DNA of 64,000 bases from Lunularia cruciata (lineage: Eukaryota > Streptophyta > Marchantiopsida > Lunulariales > Lunulariaceae), in the NCBI GenBank assembly GCA_948567375.1, contig OX419757.1:17174001-17238000 (forward strand), in the 5' to 3' direction. This document shows, in pieces, positions 1 to 10,479 of this stretch. How positions within the stretch are numbered: position 1 is the stretch's first letter; each line of letters begins with the position of its first letter. Below the pieces are notes generated by a model. The model was not told the origin of the DNA and searched no databases. It saw only the letters and a list, made by a program, of their open reading frames with translations. Both the position numbers and the translations under genes were made by a program.

Positions 1-2046
1 TGACATTCTACTAGAATGGTGGCGTAATTTTGGGACATTTGGGATCCATAATCTGCCATCCCAAAAGGTGAGTCCTTGGGTGCTGGTGACACCTTTGGAT
101 GATTGTGCTTCTACAATCTGTGGATCAGTTTTTGTAGCAGCTAGAATCTCTTGCCAGAATTCAGGGTTAATCTTAACCTCTGCCACCAAGTTGTTGGCCA
201 TTGGCATGCGGGTGAATGCATATGCAAGTTGCTTCTTACCTTCCATGTAGGTGATTGTAATGTTGAAGTGTTGTCGCCACTCTGCCCACCAAATTTGGCA
301 ATGAGATAGATCTTTCTGCGTCTTGAGGTAGACTAGAGGTTTGTGGTCTGTCCCTACTACAAATGCCTTCTTGCCCAAGTAGTGCTTCCAATGCTTGGTT
401 GCTAGAACAATGGCCAACTCTTCTTGTTTTGTGGTGTGGTAGTTGCGCTCTGCCGGTAACAACTTTTGAGAGAAATATGCAATTGGATGCCATCCGTCAT
501 GCCACTCTTGTTGTAGGACTGCTCCTATTGCTACGCCTGATGCATCTATAGCCAACTTGATTGGACGTTTTGGGTCATACCACTTCAAGATTGGTGCATG
601 TAGCAAGGCGGCCTTCAATTCTTGAAAGGCCAACTCTTGTGCAGTTCCCCATGTCCACTTCTTCCCCTTGCCAAGTAGTGCCGTTAAAGGCTGCGCAACC
701 TTGGAGAAGTCCTTGACAAATCTATGATAGAATCCCGTCAACTGCAAGAAGCTCTTAAGTTGAGTCTGATCTTTTGGAGCACTCCATTTTTGAATGACCT
801 CTATTTTATCTATCAATACTTGAATGCCCTCTACACTTACTCTATGCCCCAAGTAGTCTACTTCAGACTTGCCAAACTCATACTTTGAGATTTTGGCGTA
901 CAACTGATTCTATCTTAGAATCTGGAAGACCTCTCGTAGATATCACTTGTGTTCTGTCATTGTGCTACTATATACTAAGATATCATCCAAGAAGGCGATA
1001 ACTGACTTATCCAAGTATGGACAAAATATGTCATTCATTAGACTCATGAAAGTGGCAGGTGCATTGGTGAGGCCAAAAGGCATCACAAGATACTCAAAGT
1101 GGCCATACCTGGTTCAAAAGGCAATTTTGTACACATCTTCCTCTGCAATTTGGATTTGATTGTAACCGCTCCGCAAGTCCAGTTTGGTGAAGTATCTTGC
1201 TCTATGGAGTTGATCAAACAGGTCATCCATGCAAGGTAAGGGGTAATTTTTCTTCATTGTTTGCTGATTGAGACCCCGATAGTCAATGCACATGCGCATT
1301 GTACCATCCTTCTTCTTCACAAACAAGACATGGGCCCCATATGGTGATACGCTAGGTTGGATAAACCCTTTCTGCAACATCTCCTCAATTTGAGTCTTGC
1401 ACTCCTCCAACTCATGAGGTGATAGGCAATATGGGGCCTTACAAGGAGGTGTCTTCCCCGGAAGTGTCTCAATTTTGTGATCTACTCGTTGCTTTGGTGG
1501 TAATCCTGAGGGTAGATCATTGGGAAAGACATCTTGAAACTCATCTACCACATCCTTCAATTTTTGAGGAATTTGTCCATCGAGTTGTGCACTCTGGACT
1601 TCTCTTATTAGACCCATAAAACATCTATCGGTCTTACACATAGTTGCCGTTCCTATGACATATAGAGGCAATTTCTGCCTGTGTGATTTTTCTTTAACTC
1701 CAATGATTGACCATTGTTGGGTTCTCACTACTTTCTTCCTCCAATCCACCATAGGGTTGTATTGCTCCATCCATGGCATGCCTAAAATTGCGTCATAATG
1801 AGCTAATTGTATCACTCGCCACTCAATTGCTTCATGATATTCTCCTACAGAGAGGATTACCCGTCTAGGTAATGATTCAATCCTCTTAGTTTGCCCATTT
1901 GGTAACTCTACTTCTTCACTTCCATCTCTCTCTAGATCCATTCCCAATCTTATTGCAACAGAGCGAGACAAGAAATTCTCTGTTGCTCTCGGATCTATTA
2001 ATACTCTCACTTGATTACCTTCTAGCATTCCATTCACGACAATCAA
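1..2046 (-). pseudogene. A1 pol relic (protease, RT, RNase H, start of integrase)
   Basis: On the minus strand an open frame runs 2046-1114 with the retroviral-type aspartic protease followed by reverse transcriptase (fingers/palm sequence [18 protein letters not shown]). It ends at a TGA where A2 keeps CGA (arginine) in the RT motif that follows VYKTAF. Beyond the stop, the RT active-site box FLDDILVYS is still readable near 990. RNase H sequence follows at about 240-700, broken by frameshifts, and the integrase N-terminal region starts below 200. The protease motif reads [10 protein letters not shown], so the usual Ser/Thr-Gly after the catalytic Asp is replaced. The homologous A2 copy allows unambiguous domain assignment. 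The reading frame is clearly decayed. Confidence 0.9.
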
Positions 2047-3230
2047 TTGTGAGGTTGCCTTTCGGGATCTTTGTGCATTATTCTTCTTCCTTCCCTCGCT
2101 TCTCTGCTTCCTTATTGAGCCAAGAAGGCAGTGAGGTACCTTTACTGGTGATCTTCATTTTCCGAAGTGATTTCCACCTCGTCTTCTTCAATGTGCCTCT
2201 CCATGTTGTTCAAAGGTCACCTGAACAAAGGCCAAGGGCCTCTAGGGAAACGAGTGCGACAGTTGGTAGATATGTGCCCAATACGGCCACAATTGTAACA
2301 ACGGTGTTGTTCTCCTTGAGTCTCTTCTCCTTGTGAGACTCCATCTCTTTGTTCTTCTACTTGTCCCCGCTCCTCTTGAAGCGGTCATGCTCCTCGATCC
2401 TGAAATCGAAGGTTACCCAATTCCATCGGTACTGGTTCACCCATGTGTGGCATTTCTGCCCAATAATGTTGAGGTGGAGCTACTCCTTCACCTCCACCTA
2501 ATGCTGCTGCTATTCTCTGCGCACAAGCAATGGCTTCAAATACCGTGCGAGGATTTTGCACCATGACTTCTTGGCAAATCCGCTCTTTCAACCCTTGTTT
2601 GAAATTGTCAAGAGCCTCTGCTGGACTCATGTCGGTAATTGCAACTTGTAGATCCAGAAATGCCTCTACATACTCTTGTACGGTATTCTTCTATCTCAAT
2701 CCCCATAGTCGGGTTTGAGCCATTTGCACAGAATCCACCGATTGGAAATTCTTCAGCAGTCCTTCTTGCATTGCTGTCCATGTGACCTCCCTTCTCTCTG
2801 CCAACATGGATCGTTCCCAAGAATCATACCATGTGAGGGCTTTATTGGTCAAGTACTCACATGCAAACACGCTTGCAGCATGCTCTGTGATCTCTGTTGA
2901 GAACAATCGGAAATATCAATTCATTCTCAAGATCCAATTTTCCACTACTCCCATCATACGTTGCCCCTTGTAAGGCTCAATGTTGCATGTCTTCTTCATC
3001 CGGAGTAGCAATGTGGCTTCATCGTTGATAGGGTTTGTAGGCACAAGTGCCTCTCCAAGTACTTCAGTCGCAGGTACTGGGGTTTGAGATGGCTCTTCTC
3101 CTTGCATGGCTTGATCGTTCCTGAGGATTTGCACTTGACTTTGTAATGTCTCCATGGTCATCTTAATCTCTCAAAATTCATTCAACATGCCTTGCATTCC
3201 TTGCACCAACTCTTGCAATTACGGATCCAT
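2047..3230 (-). pseudogene. A1 gag relic
   Basis: The start matches the A2 gag start (Met-Asp-Pro), but codon 4 is a TAA stop. Downstream fragments in three frames preserve the gag core (for example EHAASVFACEYLTNKALTWY near 2830 and AEALDNFKQGLKERICQE near 2600). A CCHC zinc-knuckle region follows near 2250-2310. In A2 the knuckle reads CYNCGRIGHISTNC. Gag would package element RNA in the cytoplasm. Several frame breaks make this copy non-functional. Residual matches to A2 are high, so decay is moderate rather than ancient. Confidence 0.85.
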
Positions 3231-3820
3231 GGTTCCTGCAACACTCAACTACTAATGTCTACTTCAATACATCGTCAATATGATCACTCTAGAATGCGCA
3301 CAAACTATCAGAACTACCATTGGGACCTTCAACGCTATCACTCATTGATAATACTCCTCACCAAAGTTCCTAACCACAAAATCTCTAAACATCACTTTCG
3401 GTCTCACTACATAACGGATTTCTACTTGAGTATTGAAAGGTGAAGGATTTGGAACATTCATATCCATTACATCATAATAGAATGTAGATTGTCAAATCCC
3501 ACTCTCTGTCATATATCACCACAGGTAAAATCACCGGGTTTGGTGAGTTCATCACTCTGTCCATGAATTTTGCACCAAAATGATAAACTAGCAATAGCCT
3601 CATCTGCTCACACTAGATGTACATAACCTTGATGTGGAATGGATTTGAGAATGGAAAGCTAGGTGCAGGAAATTGTCCTCCTGGCGCATCCATCCCATTC
3701 GCTCTCTAAAGTCTTTCATAAGTCTCGCAATTTCTCTATGTTCTCCACCTCAAATTACTCAGTTTCAGTAGTTCGTGCTATTCCAAGAGGGGTGATCCAT
3801 TCTCTTGGACTAAAACACTT
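3231..3820 (-). other. A1 untranslated leader between primer binding site and gag
   Basis: About 590 bases without a convincing frame, colinear with the A2 leader at 24707-25296. I see no separate gene in it. Confidence 0.75.
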
Positions 3821-3832
3821 GCTCTGATACCA
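3821..3832 (-). promoter_or_regulatory. A1 primer binding site
   Basis: The minus strand reads TGGTATCAGAGC one base inside the 5' LTR. This is the standard plant LTR-element primer binding site complementary to the 3' end of initiator methionine tRNA. Confidence 0.9.
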
Positions 3833-3833
3833 T

Positions 3834-4575
3834 TGTAATACTCTGAGGACAAGAGAAGAGAGAAAACACAGATTGCACACTCAAACAATCGATGCCCCAA
3901 GGGAGCACCTTCTCTTTATTATATAGATAAAGAGGATCTCCTCCAAGGAAGCTCCACCATAGGATTAGGGACACAGATAGGTGACATGTCAGCAAGCTCC
4001 ACCCTTGGATTACTTACTTGGATGGGTGACATGTCTGGTCTAGGTCCTATCTGGTTGGTCAAACAAGCTTTGACCGAAGGGAATCTTTTAGGGAATCTTC
4101 ATGTAGGAATCTCAGAATCACGTGAGTAAGGTACCATTGGAAAGCTCTCGACAAGACAAAGCAGGGGAAAATGAAGGCCAGCCTTTCCTCTGTTGGGGAG
4201 GAGGGCACCTTCACACTTTTGAGGCCTAATTCATCCGTTTAAGGCTCCGAAATTACCTTCAAAGATTTTAGGCATATTTCGGTTCCTACTCTATTAGTAG
4301 AAGTCCCCATTTGGTGATAACTCTTTCTGATCTGTTTAGTCCATCATGTGTAACATCCTTCCAGATGTTACCAAACCAATATTCACCTTTAAATCATATG
4401 TCTAGCTATTGGTTTTAAGGTTCTCAAGTCTATTTTGGTTTCTACCCTATTAGTAGAAGTACTCTTTTGGTGATACTTCTATCTTATCTATTTTGACCAT
4501 CATGTATAACATCATTCTAGATATTACCAAACCAAATTTCACATCTAGATCATATTGCTAGCTCTTGGTATTACA
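3834..4575 (-). repeat. A1 5' LTR (742 bp)
   Basis: The repeat runs from TGTAATACTC to GGTATTACA on the plus strand, with TG...CA ends and an inverted terminal TGTAATAC/GTATTACA. It matches the two A2 LTRs. On the minus strand it holds a TATA-like TATATAATA near 3920 and a CACGTG G-box core at 4119-4124 upstream of it. The U3 half contains an internal duplication of roughly 156 bp (CTATTAGTAGAAGT and TTACCAAACCAA occur twice). The next five bases, CATCT (4576-4580), should be one half of the target-site duplication, but the partner is outside the window. Confidence 0.93.
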
Positions 4576-6604
4576 CATCTCATGATGCTTGAATACATTA
4601 TCAAAGTAGAGTTGCACCAAGGTTGGCGCATCCATAGTATCAACCGTTGGTGCCAAATGGATTTTCTTACTAAGCTTATCCACAAACACCACAATTGCTA
4701 TTTGACCTTGTTGTGTCTTGGGCAAGGAGGTGATGACATCTAAGCTCACATGTTCCCAATGAGTAGTTGGAATAAGAAGTGGTTGAAGGAGTCCACTCGG
4801 CTTTTAGTTACTTGCCTTATTGCATAGACAACTCTCACACGATTGAACAAACTCCCAAACATCTTGTGTCATGTTGGGCCACCACCATTGGCATTGGAGG
4901 GTACCCAAGGTCTTGTCCACCCCCATGTGACTAACTATTGGTAGATCATGGGCTTCTTGAAAGTGCACAAGTCAGATATCACCTTTGGCTGGAACATAGA
5001 TCCAATCCGCATGGAATAGAAGGCCTTCCATGAAGGAGAAGGTGTTGTACTCCTTGTCGCCTATTAGAAGCTTGAATTCTTTCCCAAGAGGTCAGCCAAT
5101 GGTGCAACCACATGAGCATAATAGTGGATGAACCATTGGTAAAAACTGGCCAATCCATTGAATGCTTGTACTTTTGTAGCATCCTTTGGGGTAGGCCAAT
5201 CAGTAATGGCCTTGATTTTCTCTTCTTCCATCTTGATCCCCTCTGATGAGATCTCATGACCCAAGAAGGTAACCTCTTTCTACCAAAAGGGACACTTCGA
5301 CTTCTTATAGTAAAATTTCCATTGTCGTAGTCGTCTTAGAACTTCTCATACATGATTCATGTGTTCTGCCTCTATCTTACTATAGAATAATTTATCATCC
5401 AAGAACACCACCATGGACCAATCCAATAGTCCATCCAACATCCAATGCATTTAATCTGTGAAGATTGCTGGAGCATTAGTGAGTCCAAAGGGTAGAACTC
5501 TCCACTCGAAATGCCCATACCTTGTGCAAAAGGTAGTCTTTTGCACATCCTCTTTATCAATAGGAATTTTCCAATAGCCGCAACAAAGATCCAACTTGGA
5601 AAAGTAGCGTGCTCCACTTAGTTGATCAAGCAAGTCATCAATCCGAGGCAAGGGATATGCATTCTTCACGGTTTGCTTATTGTGTCCACGGTAATCAATA
5701 CAAAAATAAAGTCCTCCATCCTTCTTTGGAACAAATAGTACCGATGCTCCCCAAGGAGAGGTACTATGTTATATGAAGTCCTTATCCAACAACTCTGTAA
5801 GTGTTGTTTGCAACTCCTCCAACTCCTTTGGTGAGGGCTGATAGATTGGTCTACTCATTGGAGTACTCCCTGGTAATAACTTGATCTTGAAAGGCATACC
5901 TTGATTGGAGTGTAATCCCTTTGGCAGATCATCCAGAAACATGTCCAAAAACTCCTAAATTATCCAATAACCATTGCTTGATGAGGCTCTTGGCCCTCCT
6001 CAGATTGATCTTGTGCAATCGGCTTGATACACACCACAAATATAGACTTATCTTCCTCCAAAGCTTGCTCAATGGTTGCTTTACTAACAAACTTCCTTTC
6101 TAGGGACTCATATCTCTTCCAAGCTTGCTCCATGGTTGCCTTCCTGACAAAGTTCCCATCTTAGGACTGACTATTCTTAGGTGTCTTACTAAGAGGTGCC
6201 AGACAACCTAATTGGAAATTCCTACCTTGGTGTTGTACTTGAATTTGTCATCGGGTCCAATCGAATTGAACCTTATGATATTCAAGCCAAGGTAGACCCA
6301 AAATGATATCATAGTGTAGAGATGCCACTACAAACCTCATACACTCCAAATACTCCTTCCCAATCTTGAAGGTAATAGGATGTAAGGTGCGGAATGTAGA
6401 ACCCTTTCTACCATCTGCCATCATCAAACTACTTCCAATCACTGGCTTGATAAGAATAACCAATTCCTTTGCTACTTGCATAGACATGCAATTCTCCAAA
6501 CTTCCAAAATCAACCAAAATCTTACAACCCCAATTAGATATCATACCTTGCAAGTGAAGCAAACTTGTATAGATCGAGCCTTCAATCCCATTGGAACTAA
6601 TCAA
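4576..6604 (-). pseudogene. B1 pol relic, RNase H deleted, integrase cut by A1
   Basis: Protease is at 6604-6248 (ILVDFGSLENCMS; the catalytic triplet reads D-F-G rather than D-S/T-G). The PR-RT linker keeps two of the 20-residue repeats that number three in B2. RT is at about 5760-5300 with KLDLCCGYW and FLDDKLFYS plus stops. The tether joins directly, near 5060, to sequence that follows RNase H in B2. Integrase retains the zinc-binding HHCC region (HDLPIVSH, CESCLCNK) preceded by an in-frame TGA, then the start of the catalytic core (SLDVITSLPKTQQG) up to the A1 junction. The frame is broken many times. Confidence 0.88.
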
Positions 6605-6639
6605 GCTCCAAGTAGGTAGCTCAAAATCTCCTATTGGGA

Positions 6640-7535
6640 TTCTTTGTTTCCTTGATCATTTTGTTCCACAAACTCCATCTAGGCAACTTGTTGAGGTCGC
6701 CCATTCCTATGTAGACATTTAGCAATGTGATGTCTAACTTGGTGACAATAAAAGCAACCTCTATTTTGTCAAAATCTTTCTCTATCTGCTGTACCAAGTG
6801 GTCTCTATTGGATAGCATCAATCTCCATTGGTACCGGTTCTTCCACTTGTGCGTAGTGTATTGGTAGGCTTTGTGTGGGTAGAGGTCAAGACCAAGTTGT
6901 TGCAACCAAGGAATCAAAATGCTCAGCCAATTGCATGGCTTCTTCTATGTTTTATGGCTCTCGCATGGTCACCTCCAATTTGGTTCATCACTTCAATCCT
7001 CACACAAATTGATCCAAAACTTCACCTTCTTGGATATCTAGAATTTGCATGATGATGTTCTGAAATTGTATGATGTAGCTCCTTATTAAGCCAATCTGCT
7101 TCAACTTCACTAATTTATCTTGTGCGGCTCGGGTGGCATTTATAGTTTGAAATCAACCAAGTATTGCATCCTTGAATTCTGCCCATGTCAAAATTGGTGT
7201 AACAATCTGTCTTTCAGCTTGTTCTACTCGGAATTTCCACCAAAGTTTTGCCACACCATCCAATTTGCTAGAAGCCAAGAGAATTTGTTTTCGCTTGTCT
7301 TGAAGATTGGTGGCTTCAAAGTAACATTTGCAGTCCAAAAAAAAATACTCCACTATGCCCAAAAGATTCTTGCCTTCAAAAACGTTGGATTTTGGAAATC
7401 AAATGCAATCTTCTCCATCTTGAACTAGCACTCTCTCTATATGTTCTTGTTGTTGCTGGTCTTGTTCATCCAATAATCGAGTAAGATGTTCAATTTGTTG
7501 TTGCATTGCAAGGATAACGTCCGATATTGCCACCA
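6640..7535 (-). pseudogene. B1 gag relic
   Basis: The frame starts at an ATG matching the B2 gag start and includes a gag core (VEYFFLDCKCYFEATNLQ, KLDGVAKLWWKFRVEQAERQ) and a degenerate CCHC knuckle near 6730. Stops and frameshifts are scattered through it. It would have encoded the capsid/nucleocapsid protein of the B element. Confidence 0.85.
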
Positions 7536-7794
7536 TAGCTACTACTCTATTCCACTACCCTCAATTTATCTTATTGATTAACACATAGATACAACAAGTC
7601 CACCGTTCTCCATAAGTTACAACCAAAAGTATCAAGGGTTCCTTAGACATGGGGATCATATGCATAAAATCTTGCCCAAAGCACGAGGTGATGAATTGTG
7701 TGAAATGATGCTTAGGTAATATCTGGACATGAAAATCCCAATGGTTTGGTGGAAGTGGATTTGATGGTCCCTAAATTTCATCCATCCTATTCCT

Positions 7795-7806
7795 GCTTTG
7801 ATACCA
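7795..7806 (-). promoter_or_regulatory. B1 primer binding site
   Basis: The minus strand reads TGGTATCAAAGC, one transition from the iMet-type TGGTATCAGAGC, one base inside the LTR. Confidence 0.85.
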
Positions 7807-7911
7807 ATGTAAAAGACCAAACCCAAGGAGAGAAATAAGAGAATGGAAGCTCACATTGGGACACTTGAATGAGAGAAAAATCCAAATGCCTAGCATGAGC
7901 TTTGGATTTTG

Positions 7912-7920
7912 TATTTATAG
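7912..7920 (-). promoter_or_regulatory. TATA box of B1 LTR
   Basis: The minus strand reads CTATAAATA, about 140 bp downstream of the heat-shock-element array. The same box is at 23088-23080 in B2, but it is altered in the B2 3' LTR near 17850. Confidence 0.6.
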
Positions 7921-8061
7921 GTAGCATACAAAGCCCTTGAGAAGCTTCTCAAGAAGCTTCCTTGAGCCGCTTTCTAAGAGTGCAAGCCAAGTTAACTAAG
8001 AAGCTTCTCAAGAAGCTTTCTTCTAAAAGCTGCCTACTTGGCGTGCAAGCTAAGCTAGTTA

Positions 8062-8079
8062 GAAGCTTCTAGAAGCTTC
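8062..8079. promoter_or_regulatory. Perfect four-module heat shock element in B1 LTR
   Basis: The sequence GAAGCTTCTAGAAGCTTC is four alternating GAA/TTC units at 2-base spacing, which is the consensus bound by trimeric heat shock factors. Gapped versions flank it on both sides. Confidence 0.65.
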
Positions 8080-8149
8080 CTTCTAGAAGTTACCTACTTG
8101 GGGTGCAAGTTAATTAGTTGGGAAGCTTCCCAAGAAGCTTCCTAGATGC

Positions 8150-8162
8150 TTCTAGAATATTC
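8150..8162. promoter_or_regulatory. Three-module heat shock element in B1 LTR
   Basis: The sequence TTCTAGAATATTC (TTC-nn-GAA-nn-TTC) is conserved at the same place in both B2 LTRs (18084-18096 and 23317-23329). Confidence 0.6.
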
Positions 8163-8244
8163 TAGGCTAATTTGGCTTATTCTCTACTTTGGTAGCCTTA
8201 TTAACTACATCACTAAACTCAATATTTTTACAGTTTGTAAGAGT

Positions 8245-9265
8245 TTTCCATATTCCTTGCTTGCTTCTTTGCACAAGAAGTCTTTTGAAGGTCACTATTG
8301 TCAAAGACTATGCCACCTTCTATTTTCCTCAATTGATATGTCCTTTGGTTAGGCTTACTACATCCTCCTTTGACTCTACCACTTTTCTCTTCTTGCTGTC
8401 TCTACCTATTTGTAGTTTGCATTTGACTTTTCTACCTTTCTCAAGGACAACATCCACCATGTTTGAGTGTCTATGTAGGCTTCATCAAGCCAATGATTAG
8501 AGAACTCTTCCTTCTTCTCTTTGTTCAACAACCCCAAGGCCTATGTCTCCAAATATTGTCCTCCTTGATATAAGCAAGAAGAAATAACTCTTGTCAAAAA
8601 GAATTTGATGGTGTCAAGATACTTGGTGCTGATGAACAAGTTTTTCCAAAGGTTTTCCTCTAACCCTTCTCTTCATTGTGTTTTTCAATCTTCTTCAAGG
8701 ATGTTGTTAGCTTCTTGATAGATCTTTGCTCAAAGGCTACAAACTCAAAGATCATTTCCTAGTATTCCATTTCAACTTTCCTTTCAGCCTCAATTCTGGC
8801 TTGTTCTTCCTTTGCTTGATTTATTGCCCAAAGGCATTCACTTTGACAATTAAAGGTGATATAGAACATTTTTGATCTGGTGTTTGCTCCCTTGACATCC
8901 TTGACTTAGCACTGGATGTTTTTGTAGACAAGATCTCTAACAAATCTTCCATGGAGATTGTTTGATCTCCATCTTTCCTTGCTTGCTTCTTTGCAAAAGA
9001 GATCATTTCCTTCAGAGACTAGGTCATCTTCTGTTTTCCAAACTGATCTGTCCTTTGGCTAGACTTACTACTTCCTCCTTTTGCTTCTTTGGCCATTTGT
9101 CCTTTCTCACCACCTTTACCTATTTGTAGTCTACATATGCCTTTTCTACCTTTCTCAAGGACATCATCCACCTTAGCTAAGTGCACATGTAGGCTTTATC
9201 AAGATAATAACCAAGGAACTCTTCCTTCTGCTCTTGTTCTACAACCCAAGGCCTATGTAAAATGT
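8245..9265. repeat. Direct duplication inside C1, units about 300 bp
   Basis: Bases about 8245-8550 and 8970-9265 are diverged direct copies. Both contain CCTTGCTTGCTTCTTTGCA, CTACCTTTCTCAAGGACA, AACTCTTCCTTCT and CCAAGGCCTATGT in the same order. Roughly 420 bp of other C1 sequence lies between them. Confidence 0.8.
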
Positions 9266-10479
9266 ATGACAAAAGGTACTTGATAATGTGGCCCCCTTTG
9301 CAAAGGAATGTAGCATTGCTTGACTCAATGTTGAAATATTATCACTTAGTCTATTGGATTCCCTACAAATAATTGCTCAAAGAACAAGCCTTGGTTAACT
9401 ACCAAATAGATTGTCCTACAAGGTTTGAGTATTTTCAAAATGGCAAGGATGAATTCCTTTTGGGTTGGATCTTGATAGCTTCCTATATTCCACCAATTTT
9501 TGTTGTCTTCCAATACACTAAAAAAGTGTGAAACCAACTATGCTACCCTCTTGGTATTGAGGAGCATGCTATCCCACCTCAATCCACCTTTGGCAGCAAC
9601 ATCATCTCATGGGAGGAAATTGCACTTTCTTTCTATGATTGTTTGTCCATAGGTTTTGATTTCCTCTTAAGCCAAGCTAAGCCATCTTATTTGGATGTAA
9701 AATTCCTTGTCCCATTTGGATGAAGGTCATTCCTTCTCAAGCCTTCAAACAAAACTAAATTCCCTTGGACATGTTTTCATTCCTTTGGCATGAGTGTAGT
9801 CCTTTCGACATGAACTTATATTCTTTTGGATAACCATTCCTTGGGAATGTTCCTTTATTCCTTCAAAATGGCTAAAAACTCCTCATTATCCTACACACAA
9901 GGCTAAGAAAAAGAAAAAGAATTAAAACTTAAAACTTTATACTTTTAAAACTCCATAGTACTACATCCTACTACAAAGATTCCTCACTATCACTTAAAAA
10001 AGTCATACAACCAATACTCAAAATTAAGCAAAAGTGAAAAAGGGATTTTGGCCATTTTTCTTGATTTTTTTTCAAAAGATCCAATATCTATTTTCATTAG
10101 AATGAAGCCTTAAAATGTCTTTCCTACTTAGAGTTGAAGGAATCCATTGACAAAGGCAATATGAGGATCTTCCTAGATTAATCTTGATTGTGCATTCCTT
10201 ATCTACCTTATAATTATCTTTTGTAGACTACTTAAGTACCTTCCATGTGTCAAGAGGAGCTGCTAGTTCCTCACCAAAGAGTATTAGTAGATTATAACTA
10301 CAAAGATCTTACAATTAAGAAGAATTTCTCTAGTGAAGGATCCTTGGTACTAATTTCTACTAAGAACTTCCTTTGCCTCTAGCCTTCCTAAGGAGAAGAT
10401 ATACTCTCTCCTTGTAATTTGCTATCTCTAATTCTGAGGTATCACAAGATTCTATGAAACTTCCTATCTACATGTTCTC

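Larger units (their letters stand above)
1..4575 (-). mobile_element. Ty3/gypsy LTR retrotransposon A1, truncated by window start
   Basis: Reading on the minus strand from 4575 downwards, the order is 5' LTR, tRNA-iMet-type primer binding site, leader, gag, protease, reverse transcriptase, RNase H, and the beginning of integrase at base 1. This is Ty3/gypsy order. It is closely similar along its whole length to A2 (13653-26051). Base 1 corresponds to about base 15688 of A2, so the rest of integrase, the chromodomain and the 3' LTR lie left of the window. A1 has interrupted the integrase gene of B1: the bases after 4575 continue the B-family integrase seen uninterrupted near 19090. The element carries several nonsense codons and is not expected to be autonomous. 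Confidence 0.93.
4576..8232 (-). mobile_element. Ty3/gypsy chromovirus-like LTR retrotransposon B1, partial
   Basis: Minus-strand order is 5' LTR (8232-7808), primer binding site, gag, protease, RT, and an integrase that stops at the A1 insertion point. The 3' part must lie beyond A1, left of the window. It is colinear with B2 (17744-23399). Compared with B2 it has lost a block of about 590 bp around 5060, which removes nearly all RNase H. The outer edge of the 5' LTR (after 8232) joins family C1 sequence, so B1 was itself probably inserted into C1. Confidence 0.92.
7808..8232 (-). repeat. B1 5' LTR (425 bp)
   Basis: The repeat runs from TGTAAAAGACC to TATTTTTACA on the plus strand and matches the B2 LTRs. 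On the minus strand, a TATA box (CTATAAATA, 7920-7912) lies downstream of a dense field of GAA/TTC modules at about 7930-8165. Confidence 0.92.

Noticed and set aside
7920-8165. AAGCTT-rich segment as a CRISPR-like or satellite array
   Set aside because: Spacing is irregular and it is contained within an LTR; better explained as GAA/TTC heat shock modules.
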